Below, in pieces: positions 28,163 through 37,633 of a stretch of 64,000 bases of DNA; the stretch's first letter is position 1; each line of letters begins with the position of its first letter. Position numbers and translations under genes: made by a program. The notes beneath the pieces are model-generated. The model saw nothing but the letters and a program-made list of their open reading frames with translations, made no database searches and was not told the origin of the DNA. The stretch spans positions 26,099 through 90,098 of the forward strand of contig NZ_JAIYEP010000011.1 of the NCBI RefSeq assembly GCF_020515525.1. Direction: 5' to 3'. The stretch is from Rhodococcus yananensis (GTDB taxonomy: Bacteria > Actinomycetota > Actinomycetes > Mycobacteriales > Mycobacteriaceae).

Positions 28163-28168
28163 ATCGTA
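28163..28168 (-). promoter_or_regulatory. Leaderless-type -10 box (TACGAT) of the nucleobase permease
   Basis: TACGAT on the minus strand is followed by seven bases and then GTG 28155. It lies in the 50-bp gap after the ptsI stop, so the permease need not share the ptsI transcript. Confidence 0.55.
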
Positions 28169-28205
28169 AGGGCACACCCCGTGTCGCCGGCGACGACCGC
28201 CGAAC

Positions 28206-29873
28206 TCACCCGAGCACGCGGGCTGCCTCCGCCCGGGCCGCGGCCGGATCCGTGGTCGCGAGCGCCGCCGCCGCGGCGTCCCGGCACGCGTCGAGGGTGA
28301 CCGACGCGAGTCGCGCGCCCACCCCGGCAACCGCGGGGGCCGCGCAGGACAGCGAGGTGATGCCGAAACCGGCGAGGACACAGGCCAGGAGCGGATCAGC
28401 GGCCGCTTCGCCGCACACCCCGACAGGTTTTCCGACGGCTCGTCCCGCCGCGGCGGTCTGCGCGACCAGCGCCAGCACCGCCGGTTGCCAGGGGTCCGTC
28501 AGAGCCGCGAGCGCCGGTGACATCCGGTCGGCGGCCATCGTGTACTGCGCCAGGTCGTTGGTCCCCACCGACAGGAAGTCCACGTGGTCGAGCAGGCGTT
28601 CCGCCAGCAGGGCGGCTGCCGGCACCTCGATCATCACCCCGGGCACCAGGTCGCGGGCACGAACCCGCTGGGCGAACGCGGCGGCCTCGGCGACGGTGGC
28701 GATCATCGGTGCCATCACCCACGGCGTGACTCCGGTCCTGCGTGCCGCCTCGGCGACCGCGTCGAGTTGCCGATCCAGGATGCCGGGTGCTACGTCGTCC
28801 ACGCGGATGCCGCGTATGCCGAGCGCGGGATTGGGTTCGTCCGGGTGGGTGGCGAAGCGCAGGGGCTTGTCGGAACCGGCGTCGAGCGTACGGAGCACGA
28901 CCTTGCGCCCGTCGTAGGCGGCGAACACCTCGGCGTAGATGTCGGCCTGCTCGGCGACGACGGGTTCGGTGGCGCGGTCGAGGAAGCACAGCTCGGTGCG
29001 GAACAGTCCGACACCTTCGGCCGGTGTGTCGCGCGCGGCCCGGGCCCCGGCTCCGTCCTGGACGTTCGCGAGCACCGCGACCGCGTGTCCGTCGGCCGTG
29101 GCGCCGGGGCCGGTCCACGCCGCGATCCGGTCGCGTTCGGCGCGGTCGCGTGCCACCTCCGCTTCGGCGACCTCCCGGTCCGGCTCGACGACGACGCGTC
29201 CCGTGGCTCCGTCGACGAGCACCACCGTCCCTTCGGCGACGGTGTCGGTGCCCGCGGCGGCGACGATGCACGGGATACCCAACTGCCGCGCGATGATCGC
29301 GGTGTGGCTGGTGGGACCACCGAGGACGGTGACGATCCCGACGATGTACCGGGCGTCGAGCGCTGCGGTGTCGGCCGGGGCGAGGTCGGCCGCGAACAGG
29401 ACCGACGGAGAGGTCGGCAACGCGAGACCCGGTTCGGGCCGACCGTCCAGTTCGGCGAGCACGCGGTCGCGGATGTCGATGAGATCGGTGGTGCGTTCGG
29501 CCTGGAGTCCGCCGATCTTCTCGAACATGACGACGAACCGGTCGGTCGCGGCGATGGTGGCGGCTGCTGCGTCCGCACCACCCCGGATCTGTGTTTCGGC
29601 AGTGCTCCGCCACGCACGGTCCTGTGCGAGAACGGCGGTGGCGTTCAGCACCTCGGCGGCCGCACCGGTCGAGGCCTCGGCTCGGGCCCGCAGCCGACCC
29701 GTGACCGCATCGACCGCGGTGACGAACCTGGCGATCTCGGCGTCACGTGCGGTGTCGGGAATCGTCGCGAACTCGGTGGGGACCGGCACACGCACCTCTG
29801 GGCGCACGACCGGCCCGCACCCGACGCCGGGGACCACCGGCGTGCCGCGCAGTACGGATACCGCCTTGTCCAT
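28206..29873 (-). CDS. ptsI: Phosphoenolpyruvate-protein phosphotransferase (PTS enzyme I)
   Basis: This 555-residue cytosolic enzyme moves phosphate from PEP to HPr, the first step of PTS sugar uptake. The active histidine is His190 in GGPTSHTAIIARQ. The C-terminal TIM barrel carries GLFRTELCFL and the PEP-site Cys in GVCGEAAADP. ATG 29873 has GGAGAG seven bases upstream. It is divergent from fruR-fruK-fruA-ptsH. With HPr and FruA it completes a fructose phosphorelay in this locus. A TTGACA-16-TAATCT promoter lies upstream. Confidence 0.95.
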   Translation of the reverse strand: MDKAVSVLRGTPVVPGVGCGPVVRPEVRVPVPTEFATIPDTARDAEIARFVTAVDAVTGRLRARAEASTGAAAEVLNATAVLAQDRAWRSTAETQIRGGADAAAATIAATDRFVVMFEKIGGLQAERTTDLIDIRDRVLAELDGRPEPGLALPTSPSVLFAADLAPADTAALDARYIVGIVTVLGGPTSHTAIIARQLGIPCIVAAAGTDTVAEGTVVLVDGATGRVVVEPDREVAEAEVARDRAERDRIAAWTGPGATADGHAVAVLANVQDGAGARAARDTPAEGVGLFRTELCFLDRATEPVVAEQADIYAEVFAAYDGRKVVLRTLDAGSDKPLRFATHPDEPNPALGIRGIRVDDVAPGILDRQLDAVAEAARRTGVTPWVMAPMIATVAEAAAFAQRVRARDLVPGVMIEVPAAALLAERLLDHVDFLSVGTNDLAQYTMAADRMSPALAALTDPWQPAVLALVAQTAAAGRAVGKPVGVCGEAAADPLLACVLAGFGITSLSCAAPAVAGVGARLASVTLDACRDAAAAALATTDPAAARAEAARVLG

Positions 29874-29908
29874 CGAACTCTCCTCACCATCGGCGCACTG
29901 TGTGACCG

Positions 29909-29954
29909 AGATTACTCCGAGCCATTGACATGTCAACACATACAGGCGTAAAAC
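29909..29954. promoter_or_regulatory. Divergent ptsI/fruR promoter region sharing a palindromic -35
   Basis: The perfect palindrome TTGACATGTCAA (29925-29936) provides TTGACA on both strands. On the minus strand TTGACA, 16 bases and TAATCT (29914-29909) point at ptsI. On the plus strand TTGACA, 18 bases and TAAAAC (29949-29954) point at fruR. The stretch 29935-29970 is AT-rich with AACA/ACAT repeats that could be the FruR operator. Confidence 0.55.
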
Positions 29955-29988
29955 AACATAAACCAACATTCATGACGGAGGAGTTCGG

Positions 29989-30756
29989 GTGTACGCGGAG
30001 GAACGGCAACAGGCGATCGCGGATCTCGCGACCCGACGCGGCCGTGTGTCGGTCGCCGATCTCGCAGATCGCTACGGGGTCACCTCCGAGACGGTCCGAC
30101 GCGACCTCGCCCTGCTGGAACGACTCGGTCACGTCCGCAGGGTCCACGGCGGCGCAGTTCCGACCGCATCACTGACCGTGACCGAACCCGGACTCGCCGA
30201 ACGCGACCACACCCGCGCGGCCCACAAGGACCGCATCGCCTCCGCCGCGGCTGCCCACCTCCCCGGATCGGGCGGCAGCGTCGCGTTCGACGCCGGCACC
30301 ACCACCGGCCGAATCGTCGCGGCACTCCCCACCGACATCGATCTGACCGTCGTGACCAACGCCGTGCCGATCGCCGCCAGACTGGCCGGTCTGCACTCGG
30401 TTCGGCTGCATCTCGTCGGCGGCCGCGTTCGCGGCACCACCCAGGCCGCCGTCGGCGCCGAAGCACTCCGGTTCCTCGACACCGTGCACGTCGACGTCGC
30501 GTTCGTCGGTACCAACGCCCTGACCGTCGGGCACGGCCTGTCCACACCCGATTCCGAAGAGGCCGCGGTCAAACGCGCAATGGTCGCCGCCGCCGACCGC
30601 GTCGTCGTCGTCGCGGACTCGTCGAAGATCGGTCGACGCCACCTCATCAGCTTCGCGCCGCTGAGCGCCGTCGACGTACTCGTCACCGACGACGAGATCG
30701 ACGACACCGACCGGATCTCACTGATCGAACACGGAATCGAGGTGGTGACGGCATGA
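29989..30756 (+). CDS. fruR: DeoR-family transcriptional regulator of the fructose operon
   Basis: This 255-residue repressor has an N-terminal DeoR helix-turn-helix (MYAEERQQAIADLATRRGRV, then GVTSETVRRDLALLE, VRRVHGGA). A C-terminal sugar-phosphate-binding domain follows (FDAGTTTGRIV, LVGGRVR, FVGTNALT). Fructose 1-phosphate is the expected inducer, by analogy with Corynebacterium and Rhodococcus FruR. GTG 29989 has GGAG eight bases upstream. The stop overlaps the fruK start by ATGA. The name rests on the operon. Confidence 0.85.
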   Translation: MYAEERQQAIADLATRRGRVSVADLADRYGVTSETVRRDLALLERLGHVRRVHGGAVPTASLTVTEPGLAERDHTRAAHKDRIASAAAAHLPGSGGSVAFDAGTTTGRIVAALPTDIDLTVVTNAVPIAARLAGLHSVRLHLVGGRVRGTTQAAVGAEALRFLDTVHVDVAFVGTNALTVGHGLSTPDSEEAAVKRAMVAAADRVVVVADSSKIGRRHLISFAPLSAVDVLVTDDEIDDTDRISLIEHGIEVVTA

Positions 30757-31748
30757 TCGTCACACTCACCGCCAACCCGAGTCTCGACCGCACGATCGGG
30801 CTCACCGGCCCCCTCGTCCGCGGCGCGGTCCACCGGGCCGCGACCACCGCCGTGGACCCCGGGGGCAAGGGCATCAACGTCGCCCGTGTCCTCCACGGTG
30901 CCGGGCTCCCCGTCCTCGCCGTCCTGCCGGCCGACGTCGGCGACCCCCTCCTCGCCGAGCTCGACGAACGCGGCATCCCCTACCGTGCCGTGGCTGCGTC
31001 GGGTCCCGTTCGGGTGAACACCACGATCGCCGAACCGGACGGCACCACCACCAAACTCAACACGCCGGGCGCCGCGTGCCCGGCCGGAACCCTCGACACT
31101 CTCCGACACACGCTCCTCGACCACGCCGACGGCGCAGCGTGGACCGTCCTGTCGGGGTCCCTCCCGCCGGGCGTGCCCGACGACTTCTACGCCGATCTTA
31201 TCGGCGGTCTCCGCGGATCGGGTTCCCGGATCGCCGTCGACACCTCGGAGGCGCCCCTGCTCGCACTCGCCACGCGGTTCCCGGAATCCGCGCCCGACCT
31301 GATCAAACCGAACACCGACGAGCTTGCTCAGCTCACCGGCACCGACCCGAGCGCACTCGAGAACGCTGCCGCGACCGGCGACATCGACCCGGCGGTGTCC
31401 GCGGGGCGCGCGCTCGTCGAGCACGGTGTGGCCGCGGTCCTCATCACCCTCGGCGCCGCAGGCGCGGTGCTCGTCACCGCTGACGGTGCGTGGCGGGCGT
31501 CCGCACCCCCGATCACCGCGCGCAGCACCGTCGGTGCCGGTGATTCGTCCCTGGCCGGCTACCTCGTCGCGGAACGCGACGGTGCCGGTCCGGCCGACCG
31601 TCTCCGCCACGCCGTCGCGTACGGCAGCGCCGCCGTCTCGCTGCCCGGAACCGGGCTTCCCGGACCGGGCGACGCCGATCCCACCGCCGTCACCGTCACT
31701 GCCGTCAACCCGGTGACACCGTCACCGCGCCCACTCCCCCACTCCTGA
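30753..31748 (+). CDS. fruK: 1-phosphofructokinase
   Basis: This 331-residue PfkB-family kinase makes fructose 1,6-bisphosphate from fructose 1-phosphate. The first PfkB signature is GGKGINVARVLHGAG and the second carries the catalytic aspartate in STVGAGDSSLAGYL. The allosteric-type loop TKLNTPG is typical of FruK and related tagatose kinases. ATG 30753 overlaps the fruR stop. The last 15 residues are Pro/Thr-rich and probably disordered. Transcribed with fruA and ptsH. Confidence 0.92.
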   Translation: MIVTLTANPSLDRTIGLTGPLVRGAVHRAATTAVDPGGKGINVARVLHGAGLPVLAVLPADVGDPLLAELDERGIPYRAVAASGPVRVNTTIAEPDGTTTKLNTPGAACPAGTLDTLRHTLLDHADGAAWTVLSGSLPPGVPDDFYADLIGGLRGSGSRIAVDTSEAPLLALATRFPESAPDLIKPNTDELAQLTGTDPSALENAAATGDIDPAVSAGRALVEHGVAAVLITLGAAGAVLVTADGAWRASAPPITARSTVGAGDSSLAGYLVAERDGAGPADRLRHAVAYGSAAVSLPGTGLPGPGDADPTAVTVTAVNPVTPSPRPLPHS

Positions 31749-31758
31749 AGGATCCCTC

Positions 31759-33837
31759 ATGTCAGACAACCTCTCCGGCCGCGATCCGGCGGGTCCGGCG
31801 ATCCTCGTCGAGGACTTCGTCGCGCTCGACGCCGACCTCGGCGCGGACCGGGATGCGGTGATCGGCGCACTCGCCGACCGGCTCGCCGCGGCGGGCCGCA
31901 CCACCGATCGCGACGCGCTCGTCGCGGCGGTCCTCGACCGCGAGGGCAAGTCCGCCACCGGGCTGCCCGGTGGCATCGCGATCCCCCACTGCCGCGACGC
32001 GTCGATCACCACCGCGTCCCTCGGATTCGCCCGATTGTCCCCGAGGGTGGACTTCGGGGCCTCCGACGGCCCCGCAGACCTGGTGTTCCTCATCGCCGCG
32101 CCCGAGGGCGCCGGCGCCGAGCACATGAAGGTGCTCACCGCCCTCGCGCGGGCACTGGTCCGCCCCGAGTTCGTGGCCTCTCTGCGGGCCGCCGACACCG
32201 CTACCGACGTCATCGCACTCGTCCAAGGTGTGCTGCCGCCGTCGGCTGCGGCCTCGACCGTGCCCACCGCGCCGGACGGCGCCCACGAACCGGCTCCGCC
32301 CGACGGCGACGCCCGCCCGTCTGCCGACGGGCGGAACCCGGCGGTGTCGATCGTCGCGATCACCGCATGCCCGACGGGGATCGCCCACACCTACATGGCC
32401 GCCGACGCCCTCACCGCTGCCGCCGACCGCGCCGACGTCACCCTCCACGTCGAGACGCAGGGATCGAGCGGGAGCACCCCGCTGCCGGCGGAGGTGGTCG
32501 CGAGTGCCTCGGCCGTCATCTTCGCCACCGATGTCGGTGTGAAGGGTCGTGAGCGGTTCGCCGGCAAGCCGATGATCGCGTCCGGCGTGAAACGCGCGAT
32601 CAACGAACCCGACACGATGATCGCCGAGGCGGTGCGGGCCGCATCGGATCCGCAGGCCGCACGGGTCGAGTCCGGTGCGGACGGCGCCCACGACGCCACC
32701 GGTTCCGGTGACGCCGGGGAACTCGGGTGGGGAACGCGGTTGCGTCAGATCCTGCTCACCGGCGTCAGCTACATGATTCCGTTCGTGGCTGCCGGCGGAC
32801 TCCTCATCGCACTCGGATTCCTGTTCGGTGGTTATGACATCTCCGAGTCCGCGGCCGACATCGTCATCGGGAACTCGTTGACGAATCTGCCCGACGGCGG
32901 TCTGACTGTCTATCTGGGCGCGGTGCTCTTCCAGATCGGGAGTCTGTCGTTCTCGTTCCTCGTACCTGCGCTCGCCGGTTACATCGCCTTCGCCATCGCC
33001 GATCGCCCCGGTCTCGCGCCGGGGTTCACCGCGGGTGCGATCGCGGTGTTCGTCGGCGCCGGCTTCATCGGGGGTCTCGTCGGCGGCATCATCGCCGGTT
33101 TCGCAGCGCTGTGGGTGGGGCGGATCCCGTTGCCCACCTGGGCGCGCGGTCTGATGCCCGTCGTGATCATCCCGCTGCTCGCGAGCCTGATCGTCGGTGC
33201 GGCGATGTTCCTGGTTCTCGGGCGTCCTCTCGCTGCGATCACGACCGGCCTGACGGACTGGCTCAACGGGCTCTCCGGTGGCTCCGCCGTGGCGCTCGGT
33301 GCGATTCTGGGCCTGATGATGTGTTTCGATCTCGGGGGTCCGGTCAACAAGGCCGCGTATGCATTCGCCGTCGCCGGCCTCGACGTGAGCAACCACGCAT
33401 CACTTCAGATCATGGCGGCGGTGATGGCGGCGGGCATGATCCCGCCCCTGGCAATGGCCCTGTCGTCGATGGTCCGTCCGGCGCTCTACAGCCCCGCCGA
33501 GCGGGAGAACGGGAAGGCTGCCTGGCTGCTCGGCGCGTCGTTCATCTCCGAGGGTGCGATCCCCTTCGCCGCGGCGGATCCGTTGCGGGTCATTCCCTCG
33601 ATGATGATCGGCGGCGCTGTCACCGGCGGTCTCATCATGGGCACCGATGTCACGCTCAGCGCACCGCACGGCGGCGTCTTCGTCATCTTCGCGATGGGCA
33701 ACGTCGCCTGGTTCTTCGTGTCTCTCGCCGCCGGCACGATCGTCGCGGCGGCCTGTGTCACGGCAGCGAAGCAATTCATCCGCACCGCACCCGCAGCGCC
33801 GCCGGTCGGCGTCGGATCCCGACCCGTCGCCGCATGA
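31759..33837 (+). CDS. fruA: Fructose PTS enzyme IIABC
   Basis: This 692-residue permease imports fructose and releases fructose 1-phosphate. Domain IIA (about 12-160) has the phospho-histidine His77 in IAIPHCRD. A Pro/Ala-rich linker follows. Domain IIB (about 195-295) has the phospho-cysteine Cys204 in ITACPTGIAHTYMAAD. Domain IIC (about 325-680) is a multi-span membrane channel with GGPVNKAAYAFAVAG and EGAIPFAAADP. Order A-B-C is the standard actinobacterial form. It begins eleven bases after fruK with AAGGAT upstream. Confidence 0.95.
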   Translation: MSDNLSGRDPAGPAILVEDFVALDADLGADRDAVIGALADRLAAAGRTTDRDALVAAVLDREGKSATGLPGGIAIPHCRDASITTASLGFARLSPRVDFGASDGPADLVFLIAAPEGAGAEHMKVLTALARALVRPEFVASLRAADTATDVIALVQGVLPPSAAASTVPTAPDGAHEPAPPDGDARPSADGRNPAVSIVAITACPTGIAHTYMAADALTAAADRADVTLHVETQGSSGSTPLPAEVVASASAVIFATDVGVKGRERFAGKPMIASGVKRAINEPDTMIAEAVRAASDPQAARVESGADGAHDATGSGDAGELGWGTRLRQILLTGVSYMIPFVAAGGLLIALGFLFGGYDISESAADIVIGNSLTNLPDGGLTVYLGAVLFQIGSLSFSFLVPALAGYIAFAIADRPGLAPGFTAGAIAVFVGAGFIGGLVGGIIAGFAALWVGRIPLPTWARGLMPVVIIPLLASLIVGAAMFLVLGRPLAAITTGLTDWLNGLSGGSAVALGAILGLMMCFDLGGPVNKAAYAFAVAGLDVSNHASLQIMAAVMAAGMIPPLAMALSSMVRPALYSPAERENGKAAWLLGASFISEGAIPFAAADPLRVIPSMMIGGAVTGGLIMGTDVTLSAPHGGVFVIFAMGNVAWFFVSLAAGTIVAAACVTAAKQFIRTAPAAPPVGVGSRPVAA

Positions 33838-33878
33838 TTCCGATCCACCCGTCGATCCCCGTTCGAAGGAGAATTCCC

Positions 33879-34136
33879 ATGGCCAGTACCACCGTCAAGG
33901 TCGGATCGTCGATCGGTCTGCACGCCCGCCCCGCCGGGATCATCGCCGAGGCCGTCGTCGCGGCCGGTGTTCCCGTCACGCTGGCCGTCGACGGCGGTGA
34001 ACCCGTCGATGCCGGATCAGCGCTGCTGATCATGACGCTCGGGGCGGCGCAGGGCGTCGAGGTGACCGTCACGTGCGATGATTCCGAGGTCCTCGATCGG
34101 GTCAGCGCACTCGTCGCCGCCGATCTCGACGCCTGA
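33879..34136 (+). CDS. ptsH: Phosphocarrier protein HPr
   Basis: This 85-residue carrier passes phosphate from enzyme I to FruA. The active histidine is His15 in GLHARPAG. The regulatory serine near position 46 sits in AGSALLIMTLG. A Gram-positive HPr kinase is not seen here. ATG 33879 has AAGGAGA eight bases upstream. Its last 35 bases overlap the 3' end of the converging gene at 34102. Confidence 0.95.
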   Translation: MASTTVKVGSSIGLHARPAGIIAEAVVAAGVPVTLAVDGGEPVDAGSALLIMTLGAAQGVEVTVTCDDSEVLDRVSALVAADLDA

Positions 34137-35214
34137 ATCCGCGCCATCCGGCGAACCCGGCCGCCGCGGCGACGATGATGATGCCCGCTGTCACCACGAC
34201 CGCGGGCACCGTCGCGTCGCCCGTCCCGGCCTCCTCGTCCACCGTCCCGGTCTTCGGATCGTCCACGACGGCACGGTCGTCGAGCAGCGCGGTGACTCCG
34301 GGCCACATCGTGATCGGGGGACGCACCGTCGTCGCGCCGACGGTGACCGTCTCCGATCCGGTGAGCAGATCACCGTGCTCGGTGAACGCGACAGCTTCGC
34401 CCTGCGGTTCGCCCGGAACCGGGATTCGCAGGTCCGGCCCCGACACCAGTGCGCCCGCGAGGTCACCGTCGGACACACGGAACAGATGGACGTCGGTGTA
34501 GGTGCGGACGGCCGCGACGGTGCCGTCCACGCTGACCGCACCCCCGGTGATCAGAGTCGAGGATCCTCCCGGGATCGGCCCGCCCGGCGTGTCCGTGGGA
34601 CCGAGCGTGAGGGAACCGACCTTCTCGAGTGCGGTCGGTCCCGGTGACCCGAGGTCGGCGATGGTGCGTCCCCGCACCGGCCGGTAGATCCCGCTCGCGC
34701 CGAACAACGACTTCGTGACGATCACCGGAACCCCGTCGGCACCGACGAGTACGGCCTCCGCATCGTGCGCCCGGTCCGGATACGTCAACCTGTGCAACTC
34801 TCCGCTGCCGTCCTCCGGGTCCAGCGAGATCAACGCGATCGTCTGTCGGACCGCGGTGTTGTCGCCGAAGTCCGCGAGCCACAGCCGCCCGTCCGGCCCC
34901 GCTGCGAGATCCTCCACATCGTACGGGTCGACCGGTGACGGAAACCTCTGGACCACAGCGCATTCCGAGTCGAGCTCGACCACGGACTCGTCGTCTCCCG
35001 CGTCGGGTGTCGCGAACAATCGACCACCCAGAACAGCCAACCCGGACAACTCGTCGAGTACCGGATCGGCCGGGGTGCACAGCGGTTCCGGCACGACGTC
35101 GGCGACCGCGACGTCCCCGGACGGTGTCGCACCCGACAGCGCCGGAACACCCACCGGGAGCGCCGCGACCACCGCGACGACTCCGACGAGCACCGCGACG
35201 CGCGGAACGCGCAT
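34102..35214 (-). CDS. Secreted, membrane-anchored beta-propeller-like protein
   Basis: This is a 370-residue protein. The N-terminal signal segment is VAVLVGVVAVVAALPVGVPA, and the C-terminal anchor is VVVTAGIIIVAAAAGFAGW followed by a basic tail. The body has repeated beta-strand blocks (LSGLAVLGGRLFATPDAGDD, DLAAGPDGRLWLADFGDNT, PVIVTKSLFGASGIYRP) like a beta-propeller facing the outside. No catalytic motif is recognised. Its ATG shares one base with the hflX stop (TGATG), so it is the last gene of the hflX unit. It overlaps ptsH tail to tail by 35 bp. Confidence 0.7.
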   Translation of the reverse strand: MRVPRVAVLVGVVAVVAALPVGVPALSGATPSGDVAVADVVPEPLCTPADPVLDELSGLAVLGGRLFATPDAGDDESVVELDSECAVVQRFPSPVDPYDVEDLAAGPDGRLWLADFGDNTAVRQTIALISLDPEDGSGELHRLTYPDRAHDAEAVLVGADGVPVIVTKSLFGASGIYRPVRGRTIADLGSPGPTALEKVGSLTLGPTDTPGGPIPGGSSTLITGGAVSVDGTVAAVRTYTDVHLFRVSDGDLAGALVSGPDLRIPVPGEPQGEAVAFTEHGDLLTGSETVTVGATTVRPPITMWPGVTALLDDRAVVDDPKTGTVDEEAGTGDATVPAVVVTAGIIIVAAAAGFAGWRGFRRRDRRRRVR

Positions 35215-36674
35215 CAGGCCGCGTACTCGCCCAGCGCCGAAGCCAACGCGAGCGGTACCTTCGCATGGACGCGGGTACCGTCCGCCTCGTGCGCCGACGT
35301 GAGGATCTGGCCGTCCGAGTGGATGCGTGCGAGCAGGTCGCCGCGCGTGTACGGCACGAGCACCTTCACCTCGACATCCGGGTCCTCGACCAATCCGGCG
35401 AGTCGCTCGCGGAGATCATCGATCCCCTCCCCGGTGTGCGCCGACACGAACGCCGCATCGGGCAACAGTCCCCGCAGTTGGGTGAGGACGACCGGATCGG
35501 CCGCATCGACCTTGTTGACCACGATCAGTTCCGGTGGCGGCGGCACCTCCGATTCGCGCAGCACGTCGGTCACCACTTCGCGCACCGCCTTGATCTGGTC
35601 CGTCAGCATCGGATCCGACCCGTCGACGACGTGCAGCAACACGTCGGCGTCGGCGACCTCTTCGAGGGTCGAGCGGAACGCCTCCACCAACTGTGTCGGC
35701 AGATGCCGCACGAACCCGACCGTGTCGGTGAGCACGATGGCGCGTCCGTCGGGCAGCGCCGCGCGCCGTGTCGTGGGATCGAGCGTCGCGAACAGGGCAT
35801 CCTGCACGAGCACGCCCGACCCGGTCAGCCGGTTGAGCAGGCTGGACTTCCCGGCGTTCGTGTAACCGACGATGGCGACGGACGGAATTCTGTTGCGCAG
35901 CCGCCGGGTGCGTTTCGTGTCACGCGCCGCCTTCATCGCCTTGATCTCGCGGCGCAGCTTCGCCATGCGTTCCCGGATCCGGCGACGATCGGTTTCGATC
36001 TTCGTCTCGCCCGGCCCACGCAGCCCCACACCGCCGTTGCTGCCCGCGCGACCACCGGCCTGCCGGGACATGGACTCGCCCCACCCACGCAACCGCGGCA
36101 GCATGTACTCCATCTGCGCGAGCGAGACCTGCGCCTTGCCCTCCCTGGACGTGGCGTGTTGCGCGAAGATGTCGAGGATCAGCGCGGTGCGGTCGATGAC
36201 CTTGACCTTGACGACCTTCTCCAGTGCGGTGAGCTGCGCCGGCGTCAGCTCACCGTCGCAGATGACCGTGTCGGCGCCGGTCGCCAGCACGATCGAGCGG
36301 AGCTCGTCCGCCTTGCCGGAGCCGATGTACGTGGCAGCGTCCGGTTTGTCCCGCCGCTGCACGACGCCTTCGAGGACCTCGGATCCGGCGGTCTCGGCGA
36401 GAGCGGCGAGTTCGGCGAGGCTCGCATCCGCCTGGGCTGCGGTGCCGCCGGTCCAGACACCCACGAGCACGACCCGTTCGAGTCGCAGCTGCCGGTATTC
36501 GACCTCGGTGACGTCCTCGAGTTCGGTGGACAGTCCCGCGACACGGCGCAGTGCGCTGCGGTCGTCGAGCTGCATCTCACCCACCGACGGATCGTCGGTG
36601 GCCCGGATTCCGATCTCGTGCGGGTCGATCGGGCCGGTGTCGTCGGTGTGTACGGTGCGCGATGTGTTCGTCAT
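35214..36674 (-). CDS. hflX: Ribosome-associated GTPase HflX
   Basis: This 486-residue GTPase splits or rescues stalled 70S ribosomes. An N-terminal nucleotide-binding HflX domain includes DAATYIGSGKADEL. The basic linker helix is GGVGLRGPGETKIETDRRRI. G1 is GYTNAGKSS, G3 is DTVGF and G4 is NKVD. The C-terminal segment follows. ATG 36674 is used; a four-codon ORF (36685-36671) ends on it. The frame remains open upstream without a credible start. Follows dapF, as in mycobacteria. Confidence 0.93.
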   Translation of the reverse strand: MTNTSRTVHTDDTGPIDPHEIGIRATDDPSVGEMQLDDRSALRRVAGLSTELEDVTEVEYRQLRLERVVLVGVWTGGTAAQADASLAELAALAETAGSEVLEGVVQRRDKPDAATYIGSGKADELRSIVLATGADTVICDGELTPAQLTALEKVVKVKVIDRTALILDIFAQHATSREGKAQVSLAQMEYMLPRLRGWGESMSRQAGGRAGSNGGVGLRGPGETKIETDRRRIRERMAKLRREIKAMKAARDTKRTRRLRNRIPSVAIVGYTNAGKSSLLNRLTGSGVLVQDALFATLDPTTRRAALPDGRAIVLTDTVGFVRHLPTQLVEAFRSTLEEVADADVLLHVVDGSDPMLTDQIKAVREVVTDVLRESEVPPPPELIVVNKVDAADPVVLTQLRGLLPDAAFVSAHTGEGIDDLRERLAGLVEDPDVEVKVLVPYTRGDLLARIHSDGQILTSAHEADGTRVHAKVPLALASALGEYAA

Positions 36675-36753
36675 ACAGGATCCATGATCCCACGAAGCCC
36701 GACGGGGTGCATTCGAGTTTCCGGTCGGCGTCGTGGGCCTCCCGTCCACCGTG

Positions 36754-37620
36754 TCATCCCAGTGTGTTCCACCAGCCGTCGGACACCGTGCCTGTCGCCA
36801 CGAGCACCGACGGCCCGCGCAGCCGGGCCCGACCGGATTCGATGCGTACCTCGACCTCACCGCCCGGGATCCGGACCCGGACGACACCGTCGTCGTCACC
36901 GCTGTGACGCAGCGCGGCTGCGGCCGCGGCGACCGTGCCGGTGCCGCACGACCGGGTCTCCCCGACCCCGCGTTCGTACACGCGCATGTCGACACCACCG
37001 GAGACGAGCGGCGTGAGGATCTCGATGTTGACGCCCCGAGGGAAGAAGCCCGGGTCGAAGCCGGGCGTGCCGAGGTCAAGTGCGGCGAGGCTCTCACCGG
37101 TGAGTGCGGGATCGACGCACGCCAGATGCGGGTTGCCCACATCGATGCCGATACCCGGGCAGGTGCGACCACCGATCGTCGCGGCGGACTCCCCGAGGTA
37201 CCCGACCACCCCCATGTCGACGGTGATCTCCCCATTCACGGGACCTGCCGTGTGTACCTGTACGGGGCGGGCCCCCGCCCGGCTGCCGACGACGAACTCA
37301 CTGCGCGGGTCGAGACCGCGAGAGGCGAGGTAGTGCGCGAAGACGCGCACACCGTTGCCACACATCTCGGCGATCGATCCGTCGGCGTTGCGATAGTCCA
37401 TGAACCAGTCGTCGGCATCGACGCCGGCGGGCAACTCGGCGAGCACACCCGCTCCGAGAAGCGCGCCCGCGCGAACGACGCGCAGGACCCCGTCCGCACC
37501 GAGTCCGCGCCGCCGATCGCACAGGGCCGCGACACGACCGGGGGTGAGATCCAGCCGGACGTCCGGGTCGGGAAGGATCACGAAGTCGTTCTCGGTGCCG
37601 TGTCCTTTGCTGAACTCCAT
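36754..37620 (-). CDS. dapF: Diaminopimelate epimerase
   Basis: This 288-residue cofactor-free epimerase converts LL- to meso-diaminopimelate for lysine and peptidoglycan. The two catalytic cysteines are Cys87 ([10 protein letters not shown]) and Cys225 (SCGTGTVA). The start [12 protein letters not shown] is typical. ATG 37620 lies seven bases after TAGGCT and has no ribosome site, so translation is probably leaderless. That hexamer begins with the miaA stop codon. Confidence 0.95.
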   Translation of the reverse strand: MEFSKGHGTENDFVILPDPDVRLDLTPGRVAALCDRRRGLGADGVLRVVRAGALLGAGVLAELPAGVDADDWFMDYRNADGSIAEMCGNGVRVFAHYLASRGLDPRSEFVVGSRAGARPVQVHTAGPVNGEITVDMGVVGYLGESAATIGGRTCPGIGIDVGNPHLACVDPALTGESLAALDLGTPGFDPGFFPRGVNIEILTPLVSGGVDMRVYERGVGETRSCGTGTVAAAAAALRHSGDDDGVVRVRIPGGEVEVRIESGRARLRGPSVLVATGTVSDGWWNTLG

Positions 37621-37627
37621 GCCGATC

Positions 37628-37633
37628 AGCCTA
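37628..37633 (-). promoter_or_regulatory. Leaderless-type -10 box (TAGGCT) of dapF, made from the miaA stop codon
   Basis: The first three bases of TAGGCT (37633-37631, minus strand) are the TAG stop of miaA. Seven bases then separate it from the dapF ATG. Confidence 0.6.

Noticed and set aside
31762..33396. 544-residue minus-strand frame opposite fruA
   Set aside because: It is a shadow of the IIABC gene with Asp/Arg/Gly-rich low-complexity sequence.
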